Positions 1 to 8,761 are shown, counted from the first letter of the stretch. The stretch: 64,000 nucleotides of DNA from Cytophagales bacterium (GCA_004293905.1 RDZE01000026.1:1-64000), one strand, 5' to 3'. Translations and numbers: made by a program. Notes: generated from the sequence alone by a model not told the origin.

Positions 1-40
1 ATAATGAATAAGAAACTAAGAGCAAGAATATAATTTTCAT
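1..40 (-). CDS. Start of a leftward gene for a secreted protein (partial)
   Basis: An ATG on the minus strand at 40 opens a frame without stops to the window edge. The 13 visible residues (MKIIFLLLVSYSL) look like the start of a signal peptide. The start lies 36 bases beyond the left copy of the repeated promoter/leader (77-146), as the next gene at 152-700 follows the right copy. Product unknown, because only the leader is visible; the gene could also be a chance frame. Confidence 0.45.
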   Translation of the reverse strand, partial: MKIIFLLLVSYSL

Positions 41-76
41 TGTTTTTTTATTAGTAATCACATTCAACAATCTTGT

Positions 77-146
77 AAATATAAACAAAAATAGTTAAAA
101 CCCTATTTTTTCAGTGTAGTGCAAAAGTAAGGTTGCTTTGGGAGTT
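77..146 (-). repeat. Left copy of a 70-bp direct repeat (promoter/leader)
   Basis: Nearly identical to 843-911; the only difference is one extra A in the A-run at 97-100. Read on the minus strand it contains a TACTTTTG box (122-129), which fits the Bacteroidota -7 element TAnnTTTG, then an AT-rich stem-loop (AAAAATAG at 87-94 pairing with CTATTTTT at 103-110). It sits just upstream of the leftward partial gene starting at 40. No clear -33 TTTG is visible. Confidence 0.85.
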
Positions 147-151
147 ATTAT

Positions 152-700
152 CTAAGGGTAAGGTATCATATAGTGTTGTTTAACTAAATCAATATACCTT
201 TCTAAATTTTTAGGCTTGATATTGTATAAAATTATTACCATATCGTTGTCTTTTACACAAAAATGCGCTCTTTTTGCTTTAATTTTCCTTTTTTTCAATT
301 TATCTTCATCTGATGGAAGTTTGTCTAAATATTCATATACATCACTCACAGATAACCTCCCTTCTATGTAGTTTATATTTTGATAAGAACAGTCTTTCAA
401 ACCTTCATTTTTCACTATAAATGCTATCCTTTCTCTTTGTAAGAAACGGAAATAGAATACATCTATATTTATTATATGAATATAAATAATACCCTTAGGG
501 AGTTTTATTTCGAAGTGTCTTGGAAAGGTTTTTTCTTCGTCTCTTGAAAGGGTAACTTTAGAAAAATATTTAAACTCATTATACGTTTCATAGGCTTTGA
601 GTGCATCAATTTCTGTTGAAAAACTTTCTTTATCAAATTGTGCATAAGCAATGTCAATCATAAGTAATAAACAAAATGATAAACAGTAATAGATTTTCAT
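152..700 (-). CDS. Secreted protein of unknown function
   Basis: About 182 residues. The ATG at 700 is chosen because it places a clean signal peptide at the N-terminus (MKIYYCLSFCLLLMIDIAYA, then Q); a longer frame back to 745 would add 15 hydrophilic residues. The mature part is rich in Lys, Asp and Tyr, with a very basic stretch in the last third and no motif I recognise. The right copy of the 70-bp repeat (843-911) lies upstream and probably carries its promoter, which would give a leader of about 140 bases. The next leftward gene (start at 40) has the same repeat upstream and also starts with MKI plus a hydrophobic run, so the two may be related. Confidence 0.65.
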   Translation of the reverse strand: MKIYYCLSFCLLLMIDIAYAQFDKESFSTEIDALKAYETYNEFKYFSKVTLSRDEEKTFPRHFEIKLPKGIIYIHIINIDVFYFRFLQRERIAFIVKNEGLKDCSYQNINYIEGRLSVSDVYEYLDKLPSDEDKLKKRKIKAKRAHFCVKDNDMVIILYNIKPKNLERYIDLVKQHYMIPYP

Positions 701-842
701 TATTATTTTGATTTTTGGGTTTTTAGGATTGTTTCTGAAATACAAACACGAAGAAAAATTGGTAGTATAGGTCTAAATCCCAACTGAAACACAACCAACA
801 AGGTCGATTTTTCCTTATTTTCTCTTGTTTTTGTATTGGCAC

Positions 843-911
843 AAATATAAACAAAAATAGTTAAACCCTATTTTTTCAGTGTAGTGCAAAAGTAAGGTTG
901 CTTTGGGAGTT
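843..911 (-). repeat. Right copy of a 70-bp direct repeat (promoter/leader)
   Basis: Second copy of the repeat at 77-146, one base shorter. It carries the minus-strand TACTTTTG box at 887-894 and the same stem-loop. At its left edge the bases 842-849 read TATATTTG on the minus strand, a second possible -7 box that copy 1 lacks because of a one-base change. Both copies lie upstream of leftward genes for secreted proteins. Confidence 0.85.
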
Positions 912-962
912 GATATTTTGCCTATAAAAATCTGTTAACTAATATGCCTTATTAACATTCTT

Positions 963-1634
963 TTAGCTATTGGCAGAAGGGTAGGTTCTAAGGGACATAC
1001 TACTTTCGAATATACCAAATAAGTGGCAGTTTTTATATTTTCTGATAAGGTTTATCTTTATGCTTTCATAGGTTTCGAAGGCGGTTTTTGGTATGCTTTC
1101 AATGTAGGCAGTGTGTATGCCTCTGAATTTTTCGTTTACGCTTTCAAAAATACTCACTTGGTATTCGTATACTTGTATTTCTTCGTGTGCTAAGGCTCTT
1201 TTCAAAAACAAATAACCTTCTAAGGTATGTAAGGCATTGATGCCTACGGCTGTGATTTCGGTATTTTCTTCTATCCATTCATAAATGTCTTTGCCTTCGC
1301 TCAAAAGATTTTTGAATTGTGGCAGTGTGTAGTTGATTACCTCCTCTATGCATTGCATAAATCCTTCATCATCGGCTAATTTTTTGTATTCGAGTGTCAG
1401 GTGTTCAAAATCTGCTTTGGAGAGGTTTTTCGGAAAGTTCTCTTTCAATAACTGCTGGTTTTCTTTTACTTCTACAAGATTTTGGTAGTGAAAAACAAGG
1501 TCAGAAAAGTAGGGATAAAGTTCTATTTGTGCAAAAGCCTTGCGGATAGATTGTAAATAAGCAAGCACAATGTATTTTTTGTATTCTACATCTAATAAGC
1601 CCTGTGTAAGCCAATTTTTATCTAAGGTTTTCAT
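963..1634 (-). CDS. Conserved-looking cytoplasmic protein of unknown function
   Basis: 223 residues, mostly helical by composition, with no signal peptide or membrane segment. There are repeated acidic and amphipathic stretches (for example around residues 55-120) but no catalytic motif I can name. It is the last gene of a leftward run that starts at 7972, separated by 60 bases from the GHL10 lipoprotein gene upstream. A partner role for that gene is possible but unsupported. The start at 1634 is the only ATG giving the full frame. Confidence 0.65.
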   Translation of the reverse strand: MKTLDKNWLTQGLLDVEYKKYIVLAYLQSIRKAFAQIELYPYFSDLVFHYQNLVEVKENQQLLKENFPKNLSKADFEHLTLEYKKLADDEGFMQCIEEVINYTLPQFKNLLSEGKDIYEWIEENTEITAVGINALHTLEGYLFLKRALAHEEIQVYEYQVSIFESVNEKFRGIHTAYIESIPKTAFETYESIKINLIRKYKNCHLFGIFESSMSLRTYPSANS

Positions 1635-1694
1635 TTTTTTACTGCGTTTAAATTTGGTAATATGAACGAAAAACCAAAGAAAATAGTTGAGTTC

Positions 1695-3272
1695 TTATTT
1701 TTCTAAGACTTCAATAGTAAGAGGCTCGCTTTCATTTTGCAGGCGGTCTAAGGCAGTGATGTAGTAGGTATAGCGTTGTCGGTTTTGGATAGGGATTTTA
1801 TCTACAAATACGGTATCTTTTTGAATAGATAGTATGTATTTGGGGTTTTCCAAATCTACTTTTTCGTTGTTCTTAAAACGATAAATGACATATTTATAGG
1901 CTTTTTGTTTGTCTTTAGCAGGCGGGGGGCTGTGCCAAGTGAGGGTGATTTTTTCGTTGCTGATGAGGCTATTGGCTTTTTGGGGTTTCAAGGGAGGGAT
2001 ATTGTCTTTCCATTCCATAGTAGGCAAAAGGGCAGGATAGGCAAAAAAATCGTTGCGGAGTGTATCTGTGATGCCATAGCGATTTTGGGCAAAATCTTTG
2101 GTGCTATAAAAAATATGCCCTTTTACCGCTTTATTGCTTCGGTTAAAATGCATTTGCATGGGCAATACAGAGGTGTTCCATTCTTTATCATTGGTATTTT
2201 GTTGGCTGTTTTCGCCTATTTTGTAGTAGGCTAACCCTATATACAGATGCCTGCCATACAAGTTTTCAGCCCACCAACCGATGATTTTGTTATAGTCTAC
2301 GTTTTCATCTTCCAAACTGATGTAGAGTTGTGGTGCTACATAGTCTATCCAACCCTTTTCGAGCCAAAGTCTAATATCGGCATACAGTTGATCGTAGGCG
2401 GTAGTGCGTGCTTTGGTAAGCGAGCCTTTTTTATCATCTTGTTGATTTCGCCAAACAGCAATAGGGCTGATGCCAAATTTGACATGTGGCTTCAAGGTCT
2501 TAATGCCTTTTGCCACCATTTGTATCAGTTCGTTCACGTTTTGCCTTCGCCAATCAGCTTTGGAAATGAATATGCTTTTTCGGAAGTGCAAATAATGTAT
2601 TTCGTCTTCGAAATCTTGTTTTAGGTGAGGGTTGTAGGGGTAAAAATAATCGTCAAAATGTACGCCGTCTATGTCGTAGCGCAGTACTACGTCCATTATT
2701 AACAGTTGAACATATTTTCTCACTTCGGGCAGTGCGGGGTTCAGGTAGGTTTGTTTTCCATAGTCTACAAGCCATTCGGGGTAGCGATTGATGATGTGCG
2801 AAGAGGAAAGCCCTTCTATTCGGTTGTTCAAGATGGCTCTGTAAGGGTTAAACCAAGCATGCACCTCTATATTTCGCTTGTGTGCCTCTTCTATGAGCAT
2901 TTGCAAAGGGTCATAAAAAGGGATAGGCGGCTCACCTTGTATGCCCGTAATCCACTCCGACCAAGGTTCTATGCGCGATTGATAAAAGGCATCGCAAGCA
3001 GAACGTACTTGAAAAAAAATGGTGTTAATACCTTTTTGCGCCAGATAATCGAGCATTATAGTAAGCTGTTTTTTCTGTATTTCCGTAGGAAGCCCTCTTT
3101 TTGTGGGAAAATCCTTGTTAAGTACTGTTACCAACCATACCGCACGCACTTCTCTTTTGGGTTGTTTTTCGGTAAATCTTCGGGGCTGTTTGCTTTTTTG
3201 TTCAGCATTGTTTCGCCCTCCACAAGCTCCTAAACTACATAGCAACACTAAGAAGAATATTATTTTTTGCAT
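1695..3272 (-). CDS. GHL10 (DUF187) glycoside-hydrolase-like lipoprotein
   Basis: 525 residues. The lipobox LGAC places the acylated Cys at residue 17, so the protein is membrane-anchored on the outside of the cytoplasm. Residues ~40-400 match the glycosyl-hydrolase-like 10 barrel (PF02638): REVRAVWL at the first strand, GINTIFFQVR, then VHAWFNPYRA and the FDDYFYP stretch where the acidic residues lie. The C-terminus (~430-525) looks like a fibronectin-type beta domain. Family members are linked to peptidoglycan-glycan or polysaccharide cleavage; the substrate here is not known. Only 12 bases separate it from the EEP gene upstream. Confidence 0.88.
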   Translation of the reverse strand: MQKIIFFLVLLCSLGACGGRNNAEQKSKQPRRFTEKQPKREVRAVWLVTVLNKDFPTKRGLPTEIQKKQLTIMLDYLAQKGINTIFFQVRSACDAFYQSRIEPWSEWITGIQGEPPIPFYDPLQMLIEEAHKRNIEVHAWFNPYRAILNNRIEGLSSSHIINRYPEWLVDYGKQTYLNPALPEVRKYVQLLIMDVVLRYDIDGVHFDDYFYPYNPHLKQDFEDEIHYLHFRKSIFISKADWRRQNVNELIQMVAKGIKTLKPHVKFGISPIAVWRNQQDDKKGSLTKARTTAYDQLYADIRLWLEKGWIDYVAPQLYISLEDENVDYNKIIGWWAENLYGRHLYIGLAYYKIGENSQQNTNDKEWNTSVLPMQMHFNRSNKAVKGHIFYSTKDFAQNRYGITDTLRNDFFAYPALLPTMEWKDNIPPLKPQKANSLISNEKITLTWHSPPPAKDKQKAYKYVIYRFKNNEKVDLENPKYILSIQKDTVFVDKIPIQNRQRYTYYITALDRLQNESEPLTIEVLEK

Positions 3273-3284
3273 TGTATGAGTCCT

Positions 3285-4379
3285 TTAATCGGGGTTAATC
3301 GGTGCTATACTATAAGTGCCTACTACGGGAAAATGGTCAGAATATTTAGTATCGCGGAGTGTTTCGAAGCGATGCACTTTGACCCCTTCGCTAAAAAATT
3401 GGTTGTCTATTCTTAAAAAAAACAATCTACCATTGTAAGTAAATCCTACGCCTATGCCCGCATACTCGAAGCTGTTGTAAAGGTATTTTTTAATTTCTTG
3501 GTAGGCATAACTAAAAGGCATATCGTTCCAATCACCACAAAGAATGACCCTATAGGGGCTGTTAAGGATAAAATTTGCCAAAGTACGTATTTGTTTGGCT
3601 CTTGAAATAGCTCCTGTTCGTAGTTTTGTAAATACTTCTACATCTATCTCTTGTGTAAGTTTTTCTTCGTCTATGCTCATAGAACGCAAGTGTACATTGA
3701 TGATGCGCAGTGTATCTTGGTTGATTTTTACATCGGCATAAATGGCTTGTTGGCGTGCTTTTTCGGCTATCTGTATTGTACCTGCCGATACTATAGGGTG
3801 CTTGCTGAGTATTATCAAGCCAAAAAAACCTTTATCACTCCTTAAATATTCGGGAGTATTGACATAGAAGTAATAGTTTTTTCTCAAGGCAATTTGTTTG
3901 ATGGTATTGAACACCTCCGAACGGTCTAAATTATAAAACTCTTGCAGGCATTTGATGTCGGCTTCGTGCGTAGCAATCCAATCTATCATCTCAAGGGTGG
4001 TATTTTTTTCTTGGTTTATTGTTGGGCTATAGGCATTAAAAATACGCACATTATAACTCATTACCTTGATGGCGTAGTCATTGGCTTGGTCGCTGTTGGG
4101 ATTATAAAAACTAAAATTACTGATATAAAAAAAATAACCCGATGCAATACTTATCAATGGCACCAATGACCTTGTGGGGTATAAAAAAAGCCAAAAGAAA
4201 AAAAGCAAGATATTCAGAAATTGCAATAAAGGCATTAGCAAGGCAAAAAAAGCCGCAATGCTCAAATCATCAGGCGGAATGAGCGGAGCAATAGAAGACA
4301 GTAAAGACAAAAGCAACAACAAGAGGGTCATTCTCATCAAACGACCTTTGAAATATGAATTTGTCTTTTTGTTTGTCAT
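3285..4379 (-). CDS. Membrane-anchored endonuclease/exonuclease/phosphatase family hydrolase
   Basis: 364 residues. Three hydrophobic segments occupy the first ~90 residues. The remainder is an EEP-fold domain with the expected metal and catalytic motifs: SYNVRIFN, CLQEFYN (Glu), GDWNDMP (Asp/Asn) and SDHFPVVG (Asp-His near the C-terminus). Topology puts the catalytic domain either outside or inside; it cannot be decided by eye. Substrates in this superfamily include nucleic acids and phosphoinositides, so the specific activity is unknown. It is 6 bases downstream of the AI-2E-family gene and 12 upstream of GHL10, consistent with one transcript. Confidence 0.85.
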   Translation of the reverse strand: MTNKKTNSYFKGRLMRMTLLLLLLSLLSSIAPLIPPDDLSIAAFFALLMPLLQFLNILLFFFWLFLYPTRSLVPLISIASGYFFYISNFSFYNPNSDQANDYAIKVMSYNVRIFNAYSPTINQEKNTTLEMIDWIATHEADIKCLQEFYNLDRSEVFNTIKQIALRKNYYFYVNTPEYLRSDKGFFGLIILSKHPIVSAGTIQIAEKARQQAIYADVKINQDTLRIINVHLRSMSIDEEKLTQEIDVEVFTKLRTGAISRAKQIRTLANFILNSPYRVILCGDWNDMPFSYAYQEIKKYLYNSFEYAGIGVGFTYNGRLFFLRIDNQFFSEGVKVHRFETLRDTKYSDHFPVVGTYSIAPINPD

Positions 4380-4385
4380 ATAAAA

Positions 4386-5531
4386 TCATTTTTTGCGCCA
4401 AAACAAGAATACGTAGTACCACCTATTCGTTGGGGTTTCGCCTTCTTTGGCAATTTTCTGCAATACCGATGTATCTTCCCCTTCGCTGATGAGATAGCCA
4501 TAGGGTGCTAATTGTGGTATATTGTCCATCACTACTTTGAGCATCGCCATCAAAGGTACGAATAAAATCATACCTGCTATGCCCCATACCATGCTCCCGA
4601 TGAGTAGCGCGATAATCGCCGCCAATGGATTGATACTCAACTGAGAACCTACAATATTCGGCGTGATGAAGTTCCCTTCTAAAAACTGCACTACCTGAAA
4701 CCATATAAACACTGCCAACGGATAATACATACTATCTTTCATCACTAAGGCATACAAAATAGGCAACAAAGACCCAATAAAAACCCCAATGTAAGGAATG
4801 ATAGTAAGCAATGCCGCCAATGCCCCAAAAAAAATAGCATGGGGAATATCGATAATGAGCAAACCTACAATATTGAGTGCCGCCACAATGAAAATAACGG
4901 TTATCAAACCCGACACATAGCGTTGTGTTACTTTCTGAATTTGTACTTCTATGTGTGTGGCTTTTTCGTGGTATTGGTCATCTAAAAGTTTGTGGATAAA
5001 ATTTTTGAACAAATCGCGGTAGTAAATCATAAAGAAAGTATAAATGAATACTAACAACAAATCAGCCATAAAACTTGTGGCAGAATTAATGAAATTATTG
5101 AGCCAAACACCTCCCAAATTGATAAACCCTTTTAGGTTAGAATTGAGCCAATCAAGTTGTTTTTCGGAAGACATATCTAACTCTTGCTCTAAGGTCTTTT
5201 GTGTGAGATTGAGCAAAACTAAAAACCTTTCTTGCATCTTCGGTACGTCTTTCGAGAAGGTAAGCATATTGCCAAAGATAATGGAAAAAATGACCGAAAT
5301 TACAAAAATAACAGCCAACATGGTCGTAAGTATTGCCAGCCAGCGCGGAAAACGCCAACGCTCCAAACGAACACAGATAGGGCTCAGAAATACCGCAAAT
5401 ACAAAAGCAAAAGCAATCGGAACAAGTAAGCTGCTCGCTATTACTAAAATCAGAAAAAAGAGCACCAAACCCAAAAGCACTATCACCAAATTGAGGTGGA
5501 AAGGCAGTTCGATACGTATTTTATTTTTCAT
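4386..5531 (-). CDS. AI-2E family transporter (PF01594)
   Basis: 381 residues with about eight membrane segments in the family's arrangement: two near the N-terminus, one after ~65, a soluble stretch at ~95-150, then a dense C-terminal membrane half with the typical IIPYIGVFIGSLLP and EGNFITPNIVG segments. Members export small molecules or act as sodium/proton antiporters; the original AI-2 link holds only for some. The substrate is therefore open. The gene sits between lepB (20-base gap) and the EEP gene (6-base gap). Confidence 0.9.
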   Translation of the reverse strand: MKNKIRIELPFHLNLVIVLLGLVLFFLILVIASSLLVPIAFAFVFAVFLSPICVRLERWRFPRWLAILTTMLAVIFVISVIFSIIFGNMLTFSKDVPKMQERFLVLLNLTQKTLEQELDMSSEKQLDWLNSNLKGFINLGGVWLNNFINSATSFMADLLLVFIYTFFMIYYRDLFKNFIHKLLDDQYHEKATHIEVQIQKVTQRYVSGLITVIFIVAALNIVGLLIIDIPHAIFFGALAALLTIIPYIGVFIGSLLPILYALVMKDSMYYPLAVFIWFQVVQFLEGNFITPNIVGSQLSINPLAAIIALLIGSMVWGIAGMILFVPLMAMLKVVMDNIPQLAPYGYLISEGEDTSVLQKIAKEGETPTNRWYYVFLFWRKK

Positions 5532-5551
5532 TGTACAAATCTCTTATCTTC

Positions 5552-6985
5552 TTATTGAATACCCATAAACAAACGATTCCAGCGAATGGCTTGGAAAAAA
5601 GGAACCCCTTCTTCCAAAGATAACCACACAAACCATGCCTTTCCTACAATGTGGTCTTCGGGAACGAAACCCCAAAAGCGCGAATCTAAGGAATCGTATC
5701 GGTTATCGCCCATCATAAAGTAATAATTGTTGCGGAAAGTATATTTTTCTACCACTTGCCCATCAATATAGAGTTTTCCTTCGCGGAGTTCTACATTTTT
5801 GTGCCCCTCAAAGGTTTTGATAGTACTAAAATAGAGGGCTATGTTTTGCTCTGTCATGGGCATAGTGAGGTCTTTTTTAGGAATTACCAAAGGACCGAAA
5901 TTGTCTATGTTCCATTTGAAGAGTTTGCTTTTGGGGAAAACATTGGGGTCTGCCTCACTCTTTGGTATAATATATCGCTCTGCTTTTTTTACTAAATCTG
6001 ACTCTTTTAATTTGTTAATACTTTCAGTAGATGCCTTCACTCCATACGTATTTTGCGAAAGTTCTTGATAACTTTTAATGCCTGCTTTTTTGAAGGCTTT
6101 ATCGCTGATAGCATTTCCTTTAGTAGTAATGATGTATTGGTATTGTGTTTGGGGGTGGTCTATCACTTTTTTGCCATTGATAAAGGCAACCGCATTGTCT
6201 ATTAACAGTGTATCGCCAGCAATCGCTATACATCTTTTTATGTAGTTAGTTTTAAGGTCTACAGGGTATTCCATTTCTGCGGGGAAATTGAAAACAACCA
6301 CATCATTATTGGCTACACTCACCCAACCAAAAGGGATAAAAGCCAATCGGAAAGAGGGTGCTTGTATAAAATCTATATACGATTTAAGTTCTGTATTCCA
6401 TATTTTTTGATGAGTAAGTGGTATTTGCAAAGGCGTATGCGGAGTTCGTGGCCCGTAATGTGCTTTGCTTACAAAAAGATAATCGCCTACTAACAATGAG
6501 CCTTCCATAGAAGGAGTTGGTATCATAAAAGGTTCTACAAAAAGCCAACGGAACAAGGTAGCCACTACTACAGCGAAAATGGCAGCATCTACCCATTCTT
6601 GCAGGGCAGTTTTCTTTTTGGTAGGGTCTATGGGGGGTTGTCCTGTGTATTGTGTATTTTTATCAAAGCCTAAATATGCCACATAAAAAGGGGCAATGAG
6701 GCACATAATGATTTGCTCTATAAAACTTTTTCTGCCGAATGCTCTTCCTAAGTGCATAAGTAGATTGATATTGGCAAAAAAACCTACAAAAGGAATCAAA
6801 GGCAAAAACATCCACCACCAAGGGCGTTGTATCACTTTCTGAAAAACAAAGGCATTATAGATAGGTATGATGGCTTCCCAACCACCTCTGCCCGCTTTTG
6901 CAAAGAGTTTCCAGAGTCCCACATAGTAAATCAACAATAAGGGTGCTATAATGATGAGTGTATAAAAATAGGGGATTTCTTGCAT
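5552..6985 (-). CDS. lepB: Signal peptidase I with N-terminal DUF5684-like membrane domain
   Basis: 477 residues. The first ~105 residues form a separate membrane domain (DUF5684-like, three hydrophobic helices), and a further helix at ~133-152 precedes the peptidase. The serine nucleophile is Ser159 in PTPSMEGSL, the general base Lys250 in YIKRCIAIAGD, and the late box MGDNRYDSLDSRFWG lies near 426-440. A long insertion (~270-400) separates the Lys box from the last box, as in other Bacteroidota enzymes. It cleaves signal peptides on the outer face of the cytoplasmic membrane. It belongs to the leftward run beginning at 7972. Confidence 0.95.
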   Translation of the reverse strand: MQEIPYFYTLIIIAPLLLIYYVGLWKLFAKAGRGGWEAIIPIYNAFVFQKVIQRPWWWMFLPLIPFVGFFANINLLMHLGRAFGRKSFIEQIIMCLIAPFYVAYLGFDKNTQYTGQPPIDPTKKKTALQEWVDAAIFAVVVATLFRWLFVEPFMIPTPSMEGSLLVGDYLFVSKAHYGPRTPHTPLQIPLTHQKIWNTELKSYIDFIQAPSFRLAFIPFGWVSVANNDVVVFNFPAEMEYPVDLKTNYIKRCIAIAGDTLLIDNAVAFINGKKVIDHPQTQYQYIITTKGNAISDKAFKKAGIKSYQELSQNTYGVKASTESINKLKESDLVKKAERYIIPKSEADPNVFPKSKLFKWNIDNFGPLVIPKKDLTMPMTEQNIALYFSTIKTFEGHKNVELREGKLYIDGQVVEKYTFRNNYYFMMGDNRYDSLDSRFWGFVPEDHIVGKAWFVWLSLEEGVPFFQAIRWNRLFMGIQ

Positions 6986-7061
6986 AATATTTCTTTCTTT
7001 GTTATAATTATAGTATATGTATTATAGTGTTTAGATATTGGACAAATAATGTCTTAAAAAC

Positions 7062-7724
7062 TTACAAAAATGTGATTTTTTCTTTTTTAAATAACTTGGT
7101 TTCTATTTTTTGCCTTTCTTGAAAATAGGTTTGATACTCGCCTTCAAATTGTATTCTTGCTTCGATAACCGCAGCATATTGGTTGCGTAGTTGCCATATC
7201 ATTTCACACACTTCCCGAATGGCATGTTTTCCGCCTTCTTGTTGTGTGATATAGTCGCAATATTGTTGTTGGCTTACCCATTCTCTAAAAAGAGGGTTGG
7301 CTTCGTGTTGTATGAGCCATCTTAAGCCTACTTGTTTGGCAATGACGAGGTCGTTGATGTCATCAAAGAAATAAGCCGTTTCTTCAGGTTTGAAATCTTG
7401 AATGGTGCAAAAATGTTGGAAGGCTTCCTTCTTATTGGTAAAGTGCATATACACACAATCAAAGTGCTCTCTTTTGGCAAATTCCAAAGCAGAGGGATTT
7501 TCTGCCCCTGTAATGATGGCTAAAGTGGGTATTTCGCTGGTAGTGAGCCAATAAGCAAACCTCAACAAATTTATTCCCATAGAGTCTACTTCTGAGTAGC
7601 CACTGGGTTGGTTTTGTGTTTTGTTGCCATCATTGAATACGCCGTCCCAATCGAAGATAAATGCTTTGATTTTGGTTAGTTTTTCTGCAATGGTGATTTT
7701 ATCACTTACAAATGTGCCCTTCAT
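7062..7724 (-). CDS. HAD-superfamily phosphatase, KdsC-like
   Basis: 220 residues. Motif I is FIFDWDGVFNDG with the nucleophile Asp25 and acid/base Asp27; the late acidic motif is YFFDDINDL at ~120. The overall size and the cap-less layout resemble the KdsC/N-acylneuraminate phosphatase group, but the next expected residues are replaced, so the substrate is uncertain. The ATG overlaps the stop of the pterin dehydratase gene by one base (TAATG at 7722-7726), showing translational coupling. It is not close to kdsB (28573), so a role in KDO synthesis is only a possibility. Confidence 0.8.
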   Translation of the reverse strand: MKGTFVSDKITIAEKLTKIKAFIFDWDGVFNDGNKTQNQPSGYSEVDSMGINLLRFAYWLTTSEIPTLAIITGAENPSALEFAKREHFDCVYMHFTNKKEAFQHFCTIQDFKPEETAYFFDDINDLVIAKQVGLRWLIQHEANPLFREWVSQQQYCDYITQQEGGKHAIREVCEMIWQLRNQYAAVIEARIQFEGEYQTYFQERQKIETKLFKKEKITFL

Positions 7725-7972
7725 TATTGTGCAAATTGTTGGTAAATTTCATCTATTTTTTGGGCTAATTTTCTGTCCAAGTCAGTAACGATATTGCCCG
7801 CATCGTGGGTTTGCAGGGCTATTTCTACTTGGTTGTATACATTTGCCCACCAAGGGTGATGGTTCATTTGTTCTGCTACTATGGCGACTTGGGTCATAAA
7901 GCCAAATGCTTGTATAAAGTTTTGGAACTGAAATTTTCGCTTTAGTTGTTGATTTTCTTCTATCCAAGCCAT
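7724..7972 (-). CDS. 4a-hydroxytetrahydrobiopterin dehydratase (pterin carbinolamine dehydratase)
   Basis: About 82 residues from the ATG at 7972, which yields the family's usual MAWIEENQQL-type start; a longer frame to 8014 adds 14 unlikely residues. The family signature is complete: NHHPWW, then a spaced THDAGNIVTDLDRKLA. The enzyme dehydrates the 4a-carbinolamine formed when aromatic amino-acid hydroxylases use tetrahydropterin. No phenylalanine hydroxylase gene is in the window. It is the first gene of the leftward seven-gene run and shares its stop with the start of the HAD gene. Confidence 0.92.
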   Translation of the reverse strand: MAWIEENQQLKRKFQFQNFIQAFGFMTQVAIVAEQMNHHPWWANVYNQVEIALQTHDAGNIVTDLDRKLAQKIDEIYQQFAQ

Positions 7973-8150
7973 ATTTTGATAATTGTTATAGTTATTCTTA
8001 AAAAACGAGGGCAAATTATGAAATTAATTACACAATTACAAACAATTTTCTTGGCAAAAGCCCACATCTTCTCAGGCGAATTTTGTTCCTTTGGGTTTTC
8101 TTCTGTAAATTTCAACGTTTTTGGTTTCTCAACTCTCTATTTGGTTTAGT

Positions 8151-8687
8151 ATGGCAAAAAAGACACCCAACGAAACAACCCTCAAACCGCTCCAAGATAT
8201 TCTTGCCTTAGAACAAAAATTGATAGAAGTATTCAATTTTATAGACGAAATCATGCATTACAAAGGCAAAGCACTGCAAGTGTATAACCAACAACTTATC
8301 AAGACTATAGAAGAACGCTACACCATCAAAAATATCACTGCCTTATCTACGCGCGAAATCATCGCGGCTATCATAGACCAAGTTAGCCAAAAAAATGATA
8401 GTCTGCACTCCGAAGAACTGTATTGGGAAAAGCAAAATCAGAAAAATGAAATCAGAAAAATGATTGCTAAAAACGATATGGAGGCAGTTTTTTCGCGCCT
8501 CGAACAACTTTCAGAAGAATATACCAAAGACTTTCAGAATCCTATTTTGGTGAGGCAAGCCGAATACGAACGACTTAAAGAGGACGAAGTAAAAGGCATT
8601 ATCAACCGTGAAGATGCCCAACGCCAACGCAATCAAATCATTACGGCATTGTTAGAGATGGTAGAACAAATTTTTGAAGAAACATAA
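8151..8687 (+). CDS. EAD11 (effector-associated domain 11) adaptor-like protein
   Basis: About 178 residues from the ATG at 8151. The C-terminal ~80 residues match effector-associated domain 11: an IRKMIAKNDMEAVFSRL helix, then the LVRQAEYERLKEDEVKGI and EDAQRQRNQIITALLEM helices with conserved Asn and Leu positions. EAD domains occur in bacterial conflict and signalling systems, where a free EAD protein pairs with an effector carrying the same domain (for example a TIR, protease or NACHT protein). The N-terminal ~90 residues are helical and unassigned. No EAD-bearing effector is nearby: it is a single gene between divergent and convergent neighbours. Domain call from memory of the family. 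Confidence 0.7.
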   Translation: MAKKTPNETTLKPLQDILALEQKLIEVFNFIDEIMHYKGKALQVYNQQLIKTIEERYTIKNITALSTREIIAAIIDQVSQKNDSLHSEELYWEKQNQKNEIRKMIAKNDMEAVFSRLEQLSEEYTKDFQNPILVRQAEYERLKEDEVKGIINREDAQRQRNQIITALLEMVEQIFEET

Positions 8688-8692
8688 GGGCA

Positions 8693-8735
8693 TAAAAAAA
8701 ACTGGGGCTCTCTATTTTTTTAAGATTTCCCCAGT
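8693..8735 (-). terminator. Hairpin terminator of the leftward gene at 8762-9934
   Basis: ACTGGGG (8701-8707) pairs with CCCCAGT (8729-8735) around a 21-base loop. On the minus strand the hairpin is followed by a run of eight T (complement of 8693-8700), which fits intrinsic termination of the leftward gene. It also lies 13 bases after the stop of the rightward EAD11 gene and may serve both. Confidence 0.75.
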
Positions 8736-8761
8736 CAAAAAACAAAAAAGCCAATACCTAA

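Noticed and set aside
87..110. Stem-loop in the repeat as an intrinsic terminator
   Set aside because: The stem is AT-only apart from one G-C pair and lies in the leader after the -7 box; a regulatory or structural role is more likely than termination.
5044..5568. 174-residue frame opposite the AI-2E-family gene
   Set aside because: Composition of a mirror frame (Lys/Thr/Ser-rich) over a clear membrane-protein gene.
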